A stretch of 64,000 nucleotides of DNA from an uncultured Eubacteriales bacterium (GCA_949292775.1 CASFBL010000021.1:1-64000); one strand, 5' to 3'; positions 49,514 through 59,242 are shown, numbered from the stretch's first letter. The notes: generated by a model from the sequence alone, not told the origin. Made by a program: numbers and translations.

Positions 49514-50146
49514 ATGTCAACCAAAACCCAAAAGACAAACAGAAGAAAAACACTTCTGCTTGTCGAAACCGCCATGCTGACCGCTATCATATTGGTCATG
49601 TCCTTTACGAAGCTGGGCTACCTCACCATAGGGCCGCTCGAATTGACGCTGATCATGGTGCCGGTCATTATTGGTGCAGTCACCGAAGGCCCTGCTGTTT
49701 CTGCCTTTTTAGGAACGGTTTTCGGCATTACCAGCTTTATCCAATGTTTCACAGGAAGTCCGCTTGGTGCCATTTTGGTCTCTGTAAGCATCTTCCGCAC
49801 GCTGATTGTCTGTGTTGTATCGCGTGTGTTGGCCGGCTGGCTGTGCGGCCTTGTGTTTAAAGCATGCAAAAAGCACGACAAAAAACAGGGCTGGTCTTAT
49901 GTTGTCGCCGGTGTAAGCGGTTCTTTGTTCAACACCGTTTTCTTCTTGGGACTTTTGGCACTCTTATTCTGGAATGTGCAATTTACCCCGGAACAGGCGG
50001 CTTCGCTTGGCGGCGTAGACACGGTTTTAAAAACGGTCATCGGCATTGCAGCCGGTTTAAATGCACCGATTGAATTGCTGGTCTGTGCTGTGCTTGGCTC
50101 AGCAATCGGTAAGGGCGTTTCTGTAGCGCTTCGCCGAATGAGCTGA
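49514..50146 (+). CDS. ECF transporter S component, probably for pantothenate
   Basis: A 210-residue membrane protein with six helices. ETAMLTAIILVMSFTKLGYL, then GPLELTLIMVPVIIGAVTEG is typical of ECF S components of the RibU/PanT/HmpT class that bind the shared EcfT by helix 1. Pantothenate is inferred from its position 62 bases after coaX. No ECF module genes are in the window. GGAGGA precedes ATG 49514. Confidence 0.8.
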   Translation: MSTKTQKTNRRKTLLLVETAMLTAIILVMSFTKLGYLTIGPLELTLIMVPVIIGAVTEGPAVSAFLGTVFGITSFIQCFTGSPLGAILVSVSIFRTLIVCVVSRVLAGWLCGLVFKACKKHDKKQGWSYVVAGVSGSLFNTVFFLGLLALLFWNVQFTPEQAASLGGVDTVLKTVIGIAAGLNAPIELLVCAVLGSAIGKGVSVALRRMS

Positions 50147-50161
50147 AAGGAAAATGTATAA

Positions 50162-50199
50162 TAAAAAACGGAGTGCAAACCAGCACTCCGTTTTTTATT
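50162..50199 (+). terminator. Terminator after the ECF S gene
   Basis: AACGGAGTGC...GCACTCCGTT followed by TTTTATT. Confidence 0.88.
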
Positions 50200-50327
50200 G
50201 TGCGGAACCTAATTTCTCTACTCGCATAGAATGTACTGTGCAAAAAATAAGCGCTGTTGTAAGCAGAAGCGGTCGTGAAGCATGCACACTCACGCACAGG
50301 GGAGCCGTACTGCATTTTACAGCGCAA

Positions 50328-50358
50328 AAAAGCCCGATGCAAAAGCATCGGGCTTTGA
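50328..50358. terminator. Terminator after the leftward MFS gene
   Basis: AGCCCGATGC-AAAA-GCATCGGGCT; the minus strand continues TTTTTTG. The 50.2-50.33 kb stretch shows no gene. Confidence 0.8.
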
Positions 50359-50364
50359 TTTATA

Positions 50365-52203
50365 TTAGTCTGCGTTTTCTTCTTCTATTTTGTCTATGAC
50401 ATTCTGCGGTATAGCTTCACCGTGCTTTACAATAAAAATACACAAAGCGCTTAGAACAAAGGTAATGGGGCTGTAATAGAACAAAGATAGATATGTGCCG
50501 CTCAACATGGCTACAATCCCGTAAACGATGGGTGACGCTATCTGTGCCGAGAAAGTAGCTGTGTAATAGTATCCGGTAAAAGTACCCACTTTATCTATTC
50601 CGCCGATTTCCAACACCAGAGGAAGTGTATTAACAGTAATAAACATATTCGCAATTCCACCAAGCACCAAAACCGGATAGATGAGAATTTTCATTAGTCC
50701 GATTATTTTGTTAAGTGCTCCGGAAACGGCGCTCAGCGCCTCACCTCTCTCGTTTTCTGAAAGATTTAATCCAAGCTGGTCATTTGCGATAGACATTATT
50801 GTGTCAAAGGAGAAACCTTTTTCCGAAAGCGCATTATCAAACGCAAGATATTTTTCATTTTCAGCTGTATTTTCGCCTTTCAGGTAGCTTATGTACCCAT
50901 CAATTGTAAGAACAGCATCATCCTTAAGCGCGTTTTCGTCATTATATTCGTTAATTTCATCGGTAACCGCAATATAAGCCTTGTTGGTAGAGTTGAAAGA
51001 GCTGAGATTGAATCCGTCCTTAGCAATCATAACATTGAAAACTGCAAAGAATACAACAAAGGCAATAACGAAAATGGAAAGGCCTGTGAGAATTGTCTTT
51101 TTTCTGCCAAGCTTTTTACCCATTTTTCCTGCCGGAATCGCAGCCGCTGCCGAGCAAACAGCAAATATAGCCATGAGTATCGTTGCCTGGCTTGTTGCAA
51201 AGTGGAGAATCTCAGCTGCAAAAAGCGCAAAAAATGTAGTTATGGCATTTGTGCCGCAGAACAAGAAGAAAAGCCCCATAAGCATAAAAGCAAGGCTTCT
51301 TCTCTCTCCTCTTGAGAGTTTTTCTGCCTTTATGGTTGCTTTTTCCTTTTTACGCGCCGCTTTTTCGGCTGCTGCTCTCGCCTGAGCATCCATTTCAATA
51401 TTGAGGTCAGCCGTAACTTTCAGCCTGCTGTCGGGCTCTTTGACTTTAAAGAGCACAACAAGCATTCCGATTATCATAACGACAGAGCCCAACAGGAATA
51501 CATAAGGAAAGATTTTTTCTTCATTTGCCGAGGTAATTTCCGTGCTTGTAACTGCGGTATAAATTACCGTGACTATCGTGCCGGCAATCATACCTATCAG
51601 TGAACCAAGCCCACCCATAAGGTTAATAATCGCATTGCCCTCTGAACGAAGCTCCGGCGGAGTCAAATCCGGCATAAGCGCAACCACAGGTGCCCGCCAC
51701 AGGGACATAACAAACACAAACAGGATAATAAATATCATGGTGAGCGGCAACGAACCCTTTAGTGCAAACACCGGAATGAGCGCAAAGAGAAATGCGCAAA
51801 TCGGCGCGCCGAAAGCAATAAAAGGACGGCGTTTGCCAAGTTTCGAATGACATCTGTCTGAAAGCTTACCAAATGCAGGCTGGAATATAACACCGAAAAT
51901 ATTGTCAAAAGTCATTATTATACCGATAAACAGCGGTACCAAAGTAATTCCGCCGCCTGCAAGATTTACATCCTCACCTTGTGCCGCGGCAAAGCGCGCA
52001 AGGAAAGGCATACTTTCATTCAATTTTGTACTAAGAGAAGTCACCCACGCCGAATTTCCTAACAGGTGCTCCAAAATTTTAGTGATATAAGGGTCATAAA
52101 TCGCCCATGCAATGGAAGTAGCAAGAAAGCCAAACCCTGTGAGAATTGTATGGAACACATTCAGCTTTCCGTTTTTTTCGCAAAACAGCTCTTTTGTACT
52201 CAT
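50365..52203 (-). CDS. MFS transporter (SLC45/GPH-like) with large inserted loop
   Basis: A 612-residue carrier. FDNIFGVIFQPAFGKLSDRC, then GKRRPFIAFGAP is the conserved loop 2-3 of sugar-type MFS carriers, and MSLWRAPVVALMPDLTPPEL the loop 4-5 motif. The second half holds an atypical hydrophilic insert of about 110 residues between helices (VTDEINEYNDENALKDDAVL, SEKGFSFDTIMSIANDQLGL). It ends with an acidic tail. Substrate unknown; homologues carry disaccharides. GGAGGG precedes ATG 52203. Confidence 0.85.
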   Translation of the reverse strand: MSTKELFCEKNGKLNVFHTILTGFGFLATSIAWAIYDPYITKILEHLLGNSAWVTSLSTKLNESMPFLARFAAAQGEDVNLAGGGITLVPLFIGIIMTFDNIFGVIFQPAFGKLSDRCHSKLGKRRPFIAFGAPICAFLFALIPVFALKGSLPLTMIFIILFVFVMSLWRAPVVALMPDLTPPELRSEGNAIINLMGGLGSLIGMIAGTIVTVIYTAVTSTEITSANEEKIFPYVFLLGSVVMIIGMLVVLFKVKEPDSRLKVTADLNIEMDAQARAAAEKAARKKEKATIKAEKLSRGERRSLAFMLMGLFFLFCGTNAITTFFALFAAEILHFATSQATILMAIFAVCSAAAAIPAGKMGKKLGRKKTILTGLSIFVIAFVVFFAVFNVMIAKDGFNLSSFNSTNKAYIAVTDEINEYNDENALKDDAVLTIDGYISYLKGENTAENEKYLAFDNALSEKGFSFDTIMSIANDQLGLNLSENERGEALSAVSGALNKIIGLMKILIYPVLVLGGIANMFITVNTLPLVLEIGGIDKVGTFTGYYYTATFSAQIASPIVYGIVAMLSGTYLSLFYYSPITFVLSALCIFIVKHGEAIPQNVIDKIEEENAD

Positions 52204-52462
52204 ATTACCCTCCAATACAGTAAAAATCACACAAATTATCAATCAATTATTGTAAAGAATAAATTGTAAACCACATAAGATTTTTTTATTAAGGCACTCA
52301 CTCTGTTGAGAGGTAAAAAACAAGACTGTCATCATTTTTCATAATACAGCTTGCGCGTTTCCATTCTTATATCTTGCATTTTTCTCCTCCCTTTTTATGT
52401 TCTTTTCTTATTTTAACAAAAGGCTTCCGTGTTTGCAACTGTGTTTTCAAAAAAATGCACAA

Positions 52463-52497
52463 ACAAGGGCAGGCGTTTTACGCCTGCCCTTGTTTTT
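52463..52497 (-). terminator. Terminator of the GDPD-like gene
   Basis: AACAAGGGCAGGCG...CGCCTGCCCTTGTT stem beginning at the stop codon. T-rich sequence follows on the minus strand. The rest of 52.2-52.5 kb shows no gene. Confidence 0.75.
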
Positions 52498-53824
52498 ACT
52501 GTAAATTGTTTGTATCGTTATTTTCTGAATTCTGCTGTTCCATGCGGCGGCGTTTATCAGCCAAAGCTTTTCTGCGCTTGCGAACCTTTTTGCGGCGAAG
52601 CAAATCAAAGACGACCTCAAAAACAACAAACGCAATAATGACCAAAACAGCAGCAACAATGCGCCCTGTGGTTACGGTTTTCCCCTCCCCGCCTTCTTCC
52701 GTGCGGTTTGTAAGGCTGTTCATGGCAAGCTGTAACGCGTAACTGCTTTGCATCAAGCTGTTTTCAGAACAAGGCCCCTCTAAAGCGGACTTCGCTTCGG
52801 TTATTGCATCTTTCAGCGCATTTGCCGAATCGGTACTGCAAAGCGTTACATCGATTGCCTGTGCCGCTTCGATACGCTCGGAAAGGCGCTCTTTTTGCTG
52901 GGATACACGGTCAAAATATTCACAGAGTTCCTCAATATTGTTGGTGATGATCACGCTGTATCCACGCGCTGTGACATCGTTCCAGCCAAGATAATTGTCC
53001 TCACGGTTGCCGCAGAGATCGGGCGAAGTCATATCAATAACGGCACGACCGGCATTTTCAAACTTGGACATAACGCTGTCGTTATAAAGCACACTGTATG
53101 CGTTGCCGGTTGACAAAAGCGTACCGACAGCCCCGGCAGAAAGCGTTTTGGAAACAGTCGATCTTGCGCTGAACACCACATTGCCGTGATAAGAGGAAAT
53201 CACCAGCGGCATTGTGCTTTTAGAAGAAAGCCAGCTGTCCACCTCTTTTTTATCGCCGTCCGCCAAAAAAACAACACTGTTTAACGCATTGTTTTCAACA
53301 AGAAGGTCATACACTTCATCGCGGAAGCTCCACGCACCGTCTAAGAGCAACAGCGTTTTGCCTGCAATTTTAGCGACGGCCTCCTGTAAGGTGGGAACTG
53401 TGCAGGCGGTAATGGATTCATGCAGACTGCCGGTTCCCGCGCGCAAATGATAGGTGGAAAGCTCGTGGTAGCCGACATCGGCAAGGTTTTTATCCACAAC
53501 ATTGCCGAGTGAATCCACACACATTCTCGAAAGGTTTTCGTCTGTCATCAGCACGATATACCCGTCAGCGGTCTTTTGCGCACGGACATAAACCATGTCC
53601 GCACCGCTCTGCGCGGCGGCAAGAATCCCCTCAATCGAGTTCTCGGGAAAATTCTTTGTGTCGCCATATTTGGAAACGGCAAGCAGCTCGCCCGCCGGGT
53701 CTTTCAGCTGTGTGAACGCCGGTGCAACTGTCGCGTCTTCCGCAAAAGACAAAACCGGACTGCAAAACAAAATGCAAATACACAAAAGCGCCGCAAGCAC
53801 GCCTTTTCGTCTGGCAGGATTCAT
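52496..53824 (-). CDS. GDPD-like membrane-anchored protein, catalytic residues lost
   Basis: A 442-residue protein with signal peptide (LCICILFCSPVLSFAEDA). It has a TIM-barrel glycerophosphodiester phosphodiesterase fold by pattern: FPENSIEGILAAAQSGADMV, then YVRAQKTADGYIVLMTDENL. The usual HRG is SKYG, the usual ExD is YVR and the usual HD is TD, so the active site is absent. The C-terminal part has a helical region, one TM helix (RIVAAVLVIIAFVVFEVVFD) and a highly basic tail (RRKKVRKRRKALADKRRR). Probably a binding or structural protein at the cell surface (inference). Confidence 0.75.
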   Translation of the reverse strand: MNPARRKGVLAALLCICILFCSPVLSFAEDATVAPAFTQLKDPAGELLAVSKYGDTKNFPENSIEGILAAAQSGADMVYVRAQKTADGYIVLMTDENLSRMCVDSLGNVVDKNLADVGYHELSTYHLRAGTGSLHESITACTVPTLQEAVAKIAGKTLLLLDGAWSFRDEVYDLLVENNALNSVVFLADGDKKEVDSWLSSKSTMPLVISSYHGNVVFSARSTVSKTLSAGAVGTLLSTGNAYSVLYNDSVMSKFENAGRAVIDMTSPDLCGNREDNYLGWNDVTARGYSVIITNNIEELCEYFDRVSQQKERLSERIEAAQAIDVTLCSTDSANALKDAITEAKSALEGPCSENSLMQSSYALQLAMNSLTNRTEEGGEGKTVTTGRIVAAVLVIIAFVVFEVVFDLLRRKKVRKRRKALADKRRRMEQQNSENNDTNNLQ

Positions 53825-54010
53825 GGGAAGCCTCCTTTTCCCCAGTATACAAGAAATCTTTATGGTTAGTATACCAAATATCCCCAGTATTTACAATAGA
53901 CAATTGGTGCTTTTTCGCCTTTTTTTGTCTTTAAACTACTAAATATTGTATGGTTTTCATTTTGCACAAAAAAGGTAGTCAAAATTTTACTGTAAGGGTA
54001 ATTTTTTCGC

Positions 54011-54040
54011 TTGATAGCAGGCTTTTCAATGTGTTACAAT
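54011..54040 (+). promoter_or_regulatory. Promoter of the XRE-nth-dnaD-dnaI operon
   Basis: TTGATA (54011-54016), 18-base spacer, TACAAT (54035-54040), 46 bases before ATG 54086. Confidence 0.55.
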
Positions 54041-54085
54041 AGGTGCACTTACGACCTATTGGTGTGTCTGGAAGGGATGTTTTTC

Positions 54086-54316
54086 ATGTCATTCGGGAAG
54101 AATTTAAAAAATTTAAGATGCGCAAAGCTGCCGCCGCTGACACAGACGGATCTTGCAAATGCCATTGGCGTGACACAGCGCAAAATCTCGTTTTTAGAGA
54201 CCGGCGCGTCAGAGCCGTCTCTTAAGGACATTACGGCGCTTTGCCGCTATTTTAATGTTTCCGCGGACTTCCTTTTGGGGTTGCCGCGCAACATGGATTA
54301 TCCGGAGCAGTTATGA
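54086..54316 (+). CDS. Small XRE-family regulator
   Basis: A 76-residue single-domain HTH protein: KLPPLTQTDLANAIGVTQRK, ISFLETGASEPSLKDITALC, then RYFNVSADFLLGLPR. No C-terminal domain. Start 54086 is preferred because GGAAGGG ends nine bases before it. It overlaps nth by ATGA, so it is the first gene of a repair/replication operon it may regulate. Confidence 0.83.
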   Translation: MSFGKNLKNLRCAKLPPLTQTDLANAIGVTQRKISFLETGASEPSLKDITALCRYFNVSADFLLGLPRNMDYPEQL

Positions 54317-54939
54317 CGAAGAAAGAAATTGCACTTTTAGCCGTTGAGGCACTCCAAAAAGAATATCCCGACGCCCTTTGCTCCCTGCACGCCGACAATC
54401 CCTTGGAACTTTTGATTGCCACCCGCCTTTCTGCGCAATGCACCGACGCACGGGTGAATTTGGTCACACCGGCGCTGTTCGCAAAATATCCGACCTTAGA
54501 GGATTACTGCAATGCTCGTGTGGAAGATGTGGAAGAACTTATTCATTCCTGCGGTTTCTTTCACGGAAAAGCGCGGGATATTATCGCCATGGCGCAGAAA
54601 ATCCGCGACGATTTCGGCGGAAATGTCCCTGACACAATGGAGGGCTTAACCTCCTTACAAGGCGTGGGGCGAAAAACCGCCAACTTGATTTTAGGCGATA
54701 TTTATAAAAAGCCCGCGGTGGTGGCAGACACGCACTTGATTCGTCTTTCTAACCGGCTGGGGCTGGTCGCAACCAAAGACCCTTATAAAGTGGAGCTTGC
54801 TTTGAAAAAGCTTTTGCCGCCCGAAGAAAGCAACGATTTTTGCCACCGCGCTGTTTTGCACGGCCGCGCGGTCTGCACCGCGCGCAAAGCAAACTGCGAA
54901 GCCTGCTGTATGCAAAGCTTTTGCAAAAAGAAGATTTAA
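54313..54939 (+). CDS. nth: Endonuclease III
   Basis: A 208-residue bifunctional DNA glycosylase/AP lyase for oxidised pyrimidines. HhH with catalytic Lys is LQGVGRKTANLIL, catalytic Asp is in VVADTHLIRL, and the [4Fe-4S] ligands are CTARKANCEACCMQSFC (C-x6-C-x2-C-x5-C). Standard length. It overlaps the XRE gene; dnaD follows 19 bases later. Confidence 0.95.
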   Translation: MTKKEIALLAVEALQKEYPDALCSLHADNPLELLIATRLSAQCTDARVNLVTPALFAKYPTLEDYCNARVEDVEELIHSCGFFHGKARDIIAMAQKIRDDFGGNVPDTMEGLTSLQGVGRKTANLILGDIYKKPAVVADTHLIRLSNRLGLVATKDPYKVELALKKLLPPEESNDFCHRAVLHGRAVCTARKANCEACCMQSFCKKKI

Positions 54940-54958
54940 GTTTAAGAAGGATTTTTAG

Positions 54959-55996
54959 ATGTACATATTAAGCCCCGATTGTTACAGCGCCATGTTTGCT
55001 GTGCCTGCAAGCGTCGCAGACAAATATCTTACGCAGGCGTCTTTGGAAGAACTCAAAGTCCTGCTTTGGATTTTTCGTAACCAAAGCAGCGGTATTTCTG
55101 TGGACGCGCTGACAGGTGCGCTTGGCATTTCAGCAGACAGTGTTCTTTGTGCGCTGGACTTTTGGGTTTCCAAAGGCATTTTACAATTTCAAGACGAACG
55201 CGGGAATGTGCGTTTCATTCCGAAAGCCCAGGCGCAAAAACCGGCAGAAGAAAAAAAGGTGAACTCCCCTGCCCCCGCGCCGGCTGTTCCCAAAAAGGCA
55301 CCTGCCATGGAAACAGAGGTTCCGGTGCTGCCGAAACCCACAATGGAGCAAATCGCTGCACGCATGCAGGAGGACGCAACCGTCCGCAGTTTAATGACGC
55401 AGGCGCAGCAGATTTTAGGGCGAACCATTGGGCTTGACATGCAAACCACGCTTTTGACGCTGTTTGACACTTACGGGCTTCAAAAAGAGGTTATTTTAAC
55501 GCTTTTACAGCATTTGGCAGAGCAAGGCCGTGCCTCGACCGCGAACATTGCAAAAATCGGGAAGATTTGGTTTTCGCGCGAGATTGAAACGCTTGACGAC
55601 GCAAACGCGTATATTCAGCGGATTTCCGCCGTGGAAAAGCTTTTCGGCGAACTGAAAACCGTGACCGGTATTTCCACCCCGCGCCCCACGCAAAAGCAAA
55701 GCGAATATTTGCTTTCGTGGGTGGACATGGGGTTTTCTTTGGAAATGCTTATGCGCGCATATGAAGAAACTGCCGAGCGCACGGGCAAAATCTCGTTTAA
55801 CTATATGGACAGGATTTTAAAGAACTGGCACAACGACGGCATTAAAACGCCGCAGGACATTGAAAACGCCCGCAAACAGACGGCGAAAGCAAAACAGGAA
55901 AAGGCGCAGCAGGAAACCTCATTTGATTTGGATGCGGCACTTCGCAAAGCGACCGTTTCCGCAAAAAAACATTCCCAAGGCAAAAAGGCGGAGTAA
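54959..55996 (+). CDS. DnaD-domain replication protein
   Basis: A 345-residue primosomal protein. N-terminal winged helix (LKVLLWIFRNQSSGISVDAL). Pro/Ala/Lys linker at about 85-120. Two helical DnaD-like domains follow (QILGRTIGLDMQTTLLTLFD, then QSEYLLSWVDMGFSLEMLMR with YMDRILKNWHNDGIKT), the second with the usual YxxxILxxW signature. It acts with DnaI-type loader in helicase loading. The dnaI-like gene begins 3 bases after the stop. Confidence 0.92.
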   Translation: MYILSPDCYSAMFAVPASVADKYLTQASLEELKVLLWIFRNQSSGISVDALTGALGISADSVLCALDFWVSKGILQFQDERGNVRFIPKAQAQKPAEEKKVNSPAPAPAVPKKAPAMETEVPVLPKPTMEQIAARMQEDATVRSLMTQAQQILGRTIGLDMQTTLLTLFDTYGLQKEVILTLLQHLAEQGRASTANIAKIGKIWFSREIETLDDANAYIQRISAVEKLFGELKTVTGISTPRPTQKQSEYLLSWVDMGFSLEMLMRAYEETAERTGKISFNYMDRILKNWHNDGIKTPQDIENARKQTAKAKQEKAQQETSFDLDAALRKATVSAKKHSQGKKAE

Positions 55997-55999
55997 TAC

Positions 56000-56980
56000 A
56001 TGGGATATACAAAAGAAACATACCAAGAAGCGGCGCGCATTTTGCGGGAACGCCGGGAAAAAGCGGAGCGCACCGCCGAAGTGCACCGCGCCGAAGTGAA
56101 GGTAAAATGCCCCCAGCTTATTGTAATTGAGCAGGAAATGGCAAGCACAGGCCTGCGCGCGATTAAAACGGTCGGCGCCGGAAAAAGCGCCAAAGAAACG
56201 ATTGAAAAGTTAGCCAAATACAATTTGGAGCTGCAGGCACAGCGCAAACAGCTTTTGCTGGATAACGGCTATCCCGAAAACTATCTGCGCCCCAACTACG
56301 CCTGCCCGATTTGTGAGGACAAAGGCATAGACAAAGACGGAAATCCCTGCGTTTGCTATCAGAAGCTTTTGAAGGAAACCGCCTATGCCCTGCTTGCAAA
56401 GCAAACGCCGCTTCGTCTTTGCGGATTTGATGACTTTTCACTTTCGCAATATCCGAATACACCGGACGCAAACGGCAACATTCCCCGAGAAGAAATGGAA
56501 GGCATTTTGGCGTTTTGCAAAGGCTATGCCAAGAACTTTACGCCAAATTCCGGCAGTTTGTTTTTATATGGCAAAACGGGCCTTGGCAAAACCCATCTTT
56601 CCCTTGCCATTGCCGCAGAAGTGATTAAACGCGGCTACGGTGTGGTTTACGGGTCAGCGCAAAACCTGCTTTCCAAGCTTGAAAAAGAACGATTTGGAAA
56701 AGCGCAGGACGAGGACACCGAAAGCTTGCTTTTGGACTGCGATTTGTTGATTTTAGACGACCTTGGCACAGAATTCGCAACCGGCTTTACTGCGGCAGAA
56801 ATTTATAATATTGTCAACACAAGAGATTTGCAGAAAAAGCCGACAATTATCAACACCAATTTGAATTTCAGAGAGTTTACAGCCAAATATTCCGACCGCG
56901 TTACCTCCCGGATTTTGGGAAGCTACACGGTGCTGCATTTCTTAGGCAACGACATGCGCATTCAGCTTCGGGAAGATTAA
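56000..56980 (+). CDS. DnaC/DnaI-like helicase-loader ATPase
   Basis: A 326-residue AAA+ protein. N-terminal coiled region (about 1-95), then a Cys cluster YACPICEDKGIDKDGNPCVC (possible zinc site as in DnaI). Walker A is LYGKTGLGKTHLSLAI, Walker B is LLILDDLGTEF and sensor 1 is PTIINTNLNF. Loads the replicative helicase at origins or restart sites. It is coupled to dnaD, as in Bacillus-type primosomes. Confidence 0.92.
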   Translation: MGYTKETYQEAARILRERREKAERTAEVHRAEVKVKCPQLIVIEQEMASTGLRAIKTVGAGKSAKETIEKLAKYNLELQAQRKQLLLDNGYPENYLRPNYACPICEDKGIDKDGNPCVCYQKLLKETAYALLAKQTPLRLCGFDDFSLSQYPNTPDANGNIPREEMEGILAFCKGYAKNFTPNSGSLFLYGKTGLGKTHLSLAIAAEVIKRGYGVVYGSAQNLLSKLEKERFGKAQDEDTESLLLDCDLLILDDLGTEFATGFTAAEIYNIVNTRDLQKKPTIINTNLNFREFTAKYSDRVTSRILGSYTVLHFLGNDMRIQLRED

Positions 56981-56992
56981 AAATATAAAAAA

Positions 56993-57024
56993 TGCCGCCG
57001 CACGAAAATGTGCGGCGGTTTTGT
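56993..57024 (+). terminator. Terminator of the nth-dnaD-dnaI operon
   Basis: GCCGCCGCAC-GAAAA-TGTGCGGCGG followed by TTTTGTTTT. Confidence 0.88.
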
Positions 57025-57034
57025 TTTGCTTATT

Positions 57035-59242
57035 TTAGTTGTCGTTTAGGAAATAGCGCAACGCGGAATAGCGGCGCGTTTTTTTATCGTTTTGGGTCAT
57101 GGCTTCCACTTCCGACGCCGTGCCGACCAAAATCATTAGCTGTTTTGCGCGCGTGACAGCGGTATATAAAAGATTGCGGTAGCGAAGATTCGGCAGCACC
57201 GACACCACCGGCATAATAACCGCCGGGAACTCACTGCCCTGACTTTTGTGAACGGTAACCGCATAGGCGAGCTCCACTTCGACAAGCTGGTCTTTTGCAA
57301 ACACAGCGCTTCTGTCGTCAAATCGGATTTGCGCGGTTTCGGTGTGGATATCGATATTTTCAATCACACCAATGTCGCCGTTGAAGATTCCCTCGCCGGT
57401 TTCGCCGTTGTCTTTTTCCCAAACAATGCTGTAGTTATTTTTTGTCTGCATGACTTTATCGCCCAAGCGGAAAGTCCGAAAGCCCGTGGAAAGCTCTTTC
57501 TTTTCATCGGACGGCGGGTTAACAAGCTCCTGCAAAATCTTGTTTAAATGGACGCTCCCCGCCTCCCCTTTTTTGGACGGGCAAAGCACCTGAATGTCCG
57601 TTTGCGGGGAATAGCCGTAAGCGTCAGGCAGGCGCTTGTAATACAGCTCAGCTATCGTGCGCGCGGCAAGAAACGCATTGGGGCGTTCCATTAGAAAGAA
57701 GTCGCCGTCTTTTCGGTCTAACACCGGCGTTTCGCCGTGGACAATACGGTGCGCGTTGGTGATAATCAGGCTGTGCATCGCCTGACGGAACACCGTATCG
57801 AGCCGGACGACCGGCAAAAGGCCGCTTGCGATTAAATCCGCCAGCACATTGCCCGCGCCCACCGGGGGCAGCTGGTCGGCGTCACCGACCATAATCAGCC
57901 GGCAGCCGAACGGAAGCGCCTGCAAAAGACTTGCAAATACACTGATATCCACCATGGAAAGCTCGTCAAGAATCAGCGCATCACATTCCAAGGGATTGCG
58001 CAGATTGCGTTTGAACACCGGCTGGTCGTGCTCATCCCACTCGACTTCTAAAAGGCGGTGGATGGTTTTCGCCTCGCGGCCGGTAAGCTCCGTCATGCGT
58101 TTGGCGGCGCGGCCTGTCGGGGCGGCAAGTGCGATGTCCAGTTCCTGGCGCTCAAACAGCTTTAAAATGCCGTTTAGGGTCGTGGTCTTGCCCGTACCCG
58201 GTCCGCCGGTCAAAATCAAAATACCGCGGTCCAGAGCCGTTTTTATGGCTTCTTTTTGGTTGTCGGCGTATTGGATGCCGTCTTCTTGTTCGACCTTCTC
58301 AATATCTGCGTCTAAAGTCGTGCTTTGCGGCGGCGGGAAACGAAGCAAAATTTTGATGCGGTCGCTTATGGTCTTTTCGTCGCGGTAGGCACTTTTCAAA
58401 AACACAAACGCTCTGCCGCCGAGCTCTCTTTCGACCAGTGCACCGCTTTCGAGCAATTCATCCGTGCAAATATCAATCGTGTCCGTATCCGTTCCAAGAT
58501 AAGCCGCCGCGATTTTCAGCAGCTTTTCACGCGGAATACAGGTGTGCCCGTTGGAATAAAGATTTTGCCGGACGATATAGGTAATGCCTGCACGCAGGCG
58601 GAAAGACTGCTGAGGCGGATTCGGGAGCGCTTCGGCAATAACCTCGGCGCGTTCAAAGCCGATGCCGGTCTGCGCCTCGCACAAATCGAACGGATTTTTG
58701 AGCACCCGTTCCACGGCGTTTGATCCGAAAGCGTTAAACGCGGCGATGCACTCGCGCGGGGACATGCCGTAAGTTTCGAGCGACATCATAATATTGCGCA
58801 CGGCAAACTGTTTTTTGAAGTTCTCCTGTATTTTTTCGGCTTTTTCCATGGAAATGCCTTTAATCGTTGCGAGCTGTTCCGGCTCGTTTTCGAGCACATC
58901 AAAAGCGCGTTCGCCGAATTTCTGCACGATTTTTTCTGCAGTGGCGGGACCTATTCCTTTGACCGCACCGGCGGCAAGATAATTGTAAAGCTGCTCGGCG
59001 GTCGCCGGCATTTCGCGTTCAAACGCTTCGACCTTAAACTGCCGCCCAAAAGTCGGGTGAAAGGTCCAAACGCCGGAAAGCCGCACCGTTTCACCGACAG
59101 AAATATCTGAAAAAGTACCAACGGCCGTGACAAGTTCCTCATCACAGCCGATTTCGAGCACCGTATATCCGTTTTGTTCATTGCGGAATTTTATGTCTTC
59201 CACGGTCCCGCCGATGATTTCATTTTCCACAGCTTCACTCAT
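57035..59242 (-). CDS. recD2: RecD2-type ATP-dependent DNA helicase
   Basis: A 735-residue SF1B helicase. An N-terminal OB-like region (about 1-80) is followed by helix-hairpin-helix repeats (YLAAGAVKGIGPATAEKIVQ, ATIKGISMEKAEKIQ). Walker A is LTGGPGTGKTTTLNG, motif Ia AAPTGRAAKRMTEL, Walker B ALILDELSMVD, motif III MVGDADQLPPVGAGNVL, and motifs V-VI YAVTVHKSQGSEFPAVIM and LLYTAVTRAKQLM. The long N-terminus distinguishes it from RecBCD RecD. It overlaps the upstream membrane-protein gene by 4 bases. Confidence 0.95.
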   Translation of the reverse strand: MSEAVENEIIGGTVEDIKFRNEQNGYTVLEIGCDEELVTAVGTFSDISVGETVRLSGVWTFHPTFGRQFKVEAFEREMPATAEQLYNYLAAGAVKGIGPATAEKIVQKFGERAFDVLENEPEQLATIKGISMEKAEKIQENFKKQFAVRNIMMSLETYGMSPRECIAAFNAFGSNAVERVLKNPFDLCEAQTGIGFERAEVIAEALPNPPQQSFRLRAGITYIVRQNLYSNGHTCIPREKLLKIAAAYLGTDTDTIDICTDELLESGALVERELGGRAFVFLKSAYRDEKTISDRIKILLRFPPPQSTTLDADIEKVEQEDGIQYADNQKEAIKTALDRGILILTGGPGTGKTTTLNGILKLFERQELDIALAAPTGRAAKRMTELTGREAKTIHRLLEVEWDEHDQPVFKRNLRNPLECDALILDELSMVDISVFASLLQALPFGCRLIMVGDADQLPPVGAGNVLADLIASGLLPVVRLDTVFRQAMHSLIITNAHRIVHGETPVLDRKDGDFFLMERPNAFLAARTIAELYYKRLPDAYGYSPQTDIQVLCPSKKGEAGSVHLNKILQELVNPPSDEKKELSTGFRTFRLGDKVMQTKNNYSIVWEKDNGETGEGIFNGDIGVIENIDIHTETAQIRFDDRSAVFAKDQLVEVELAYAVTVHKSQGSEFPAVIMPVVSVLPNLRYRNLLYTAVTRAKQLMILVGTASEVEAMTQNDKKTRRYSALRYFLNDN

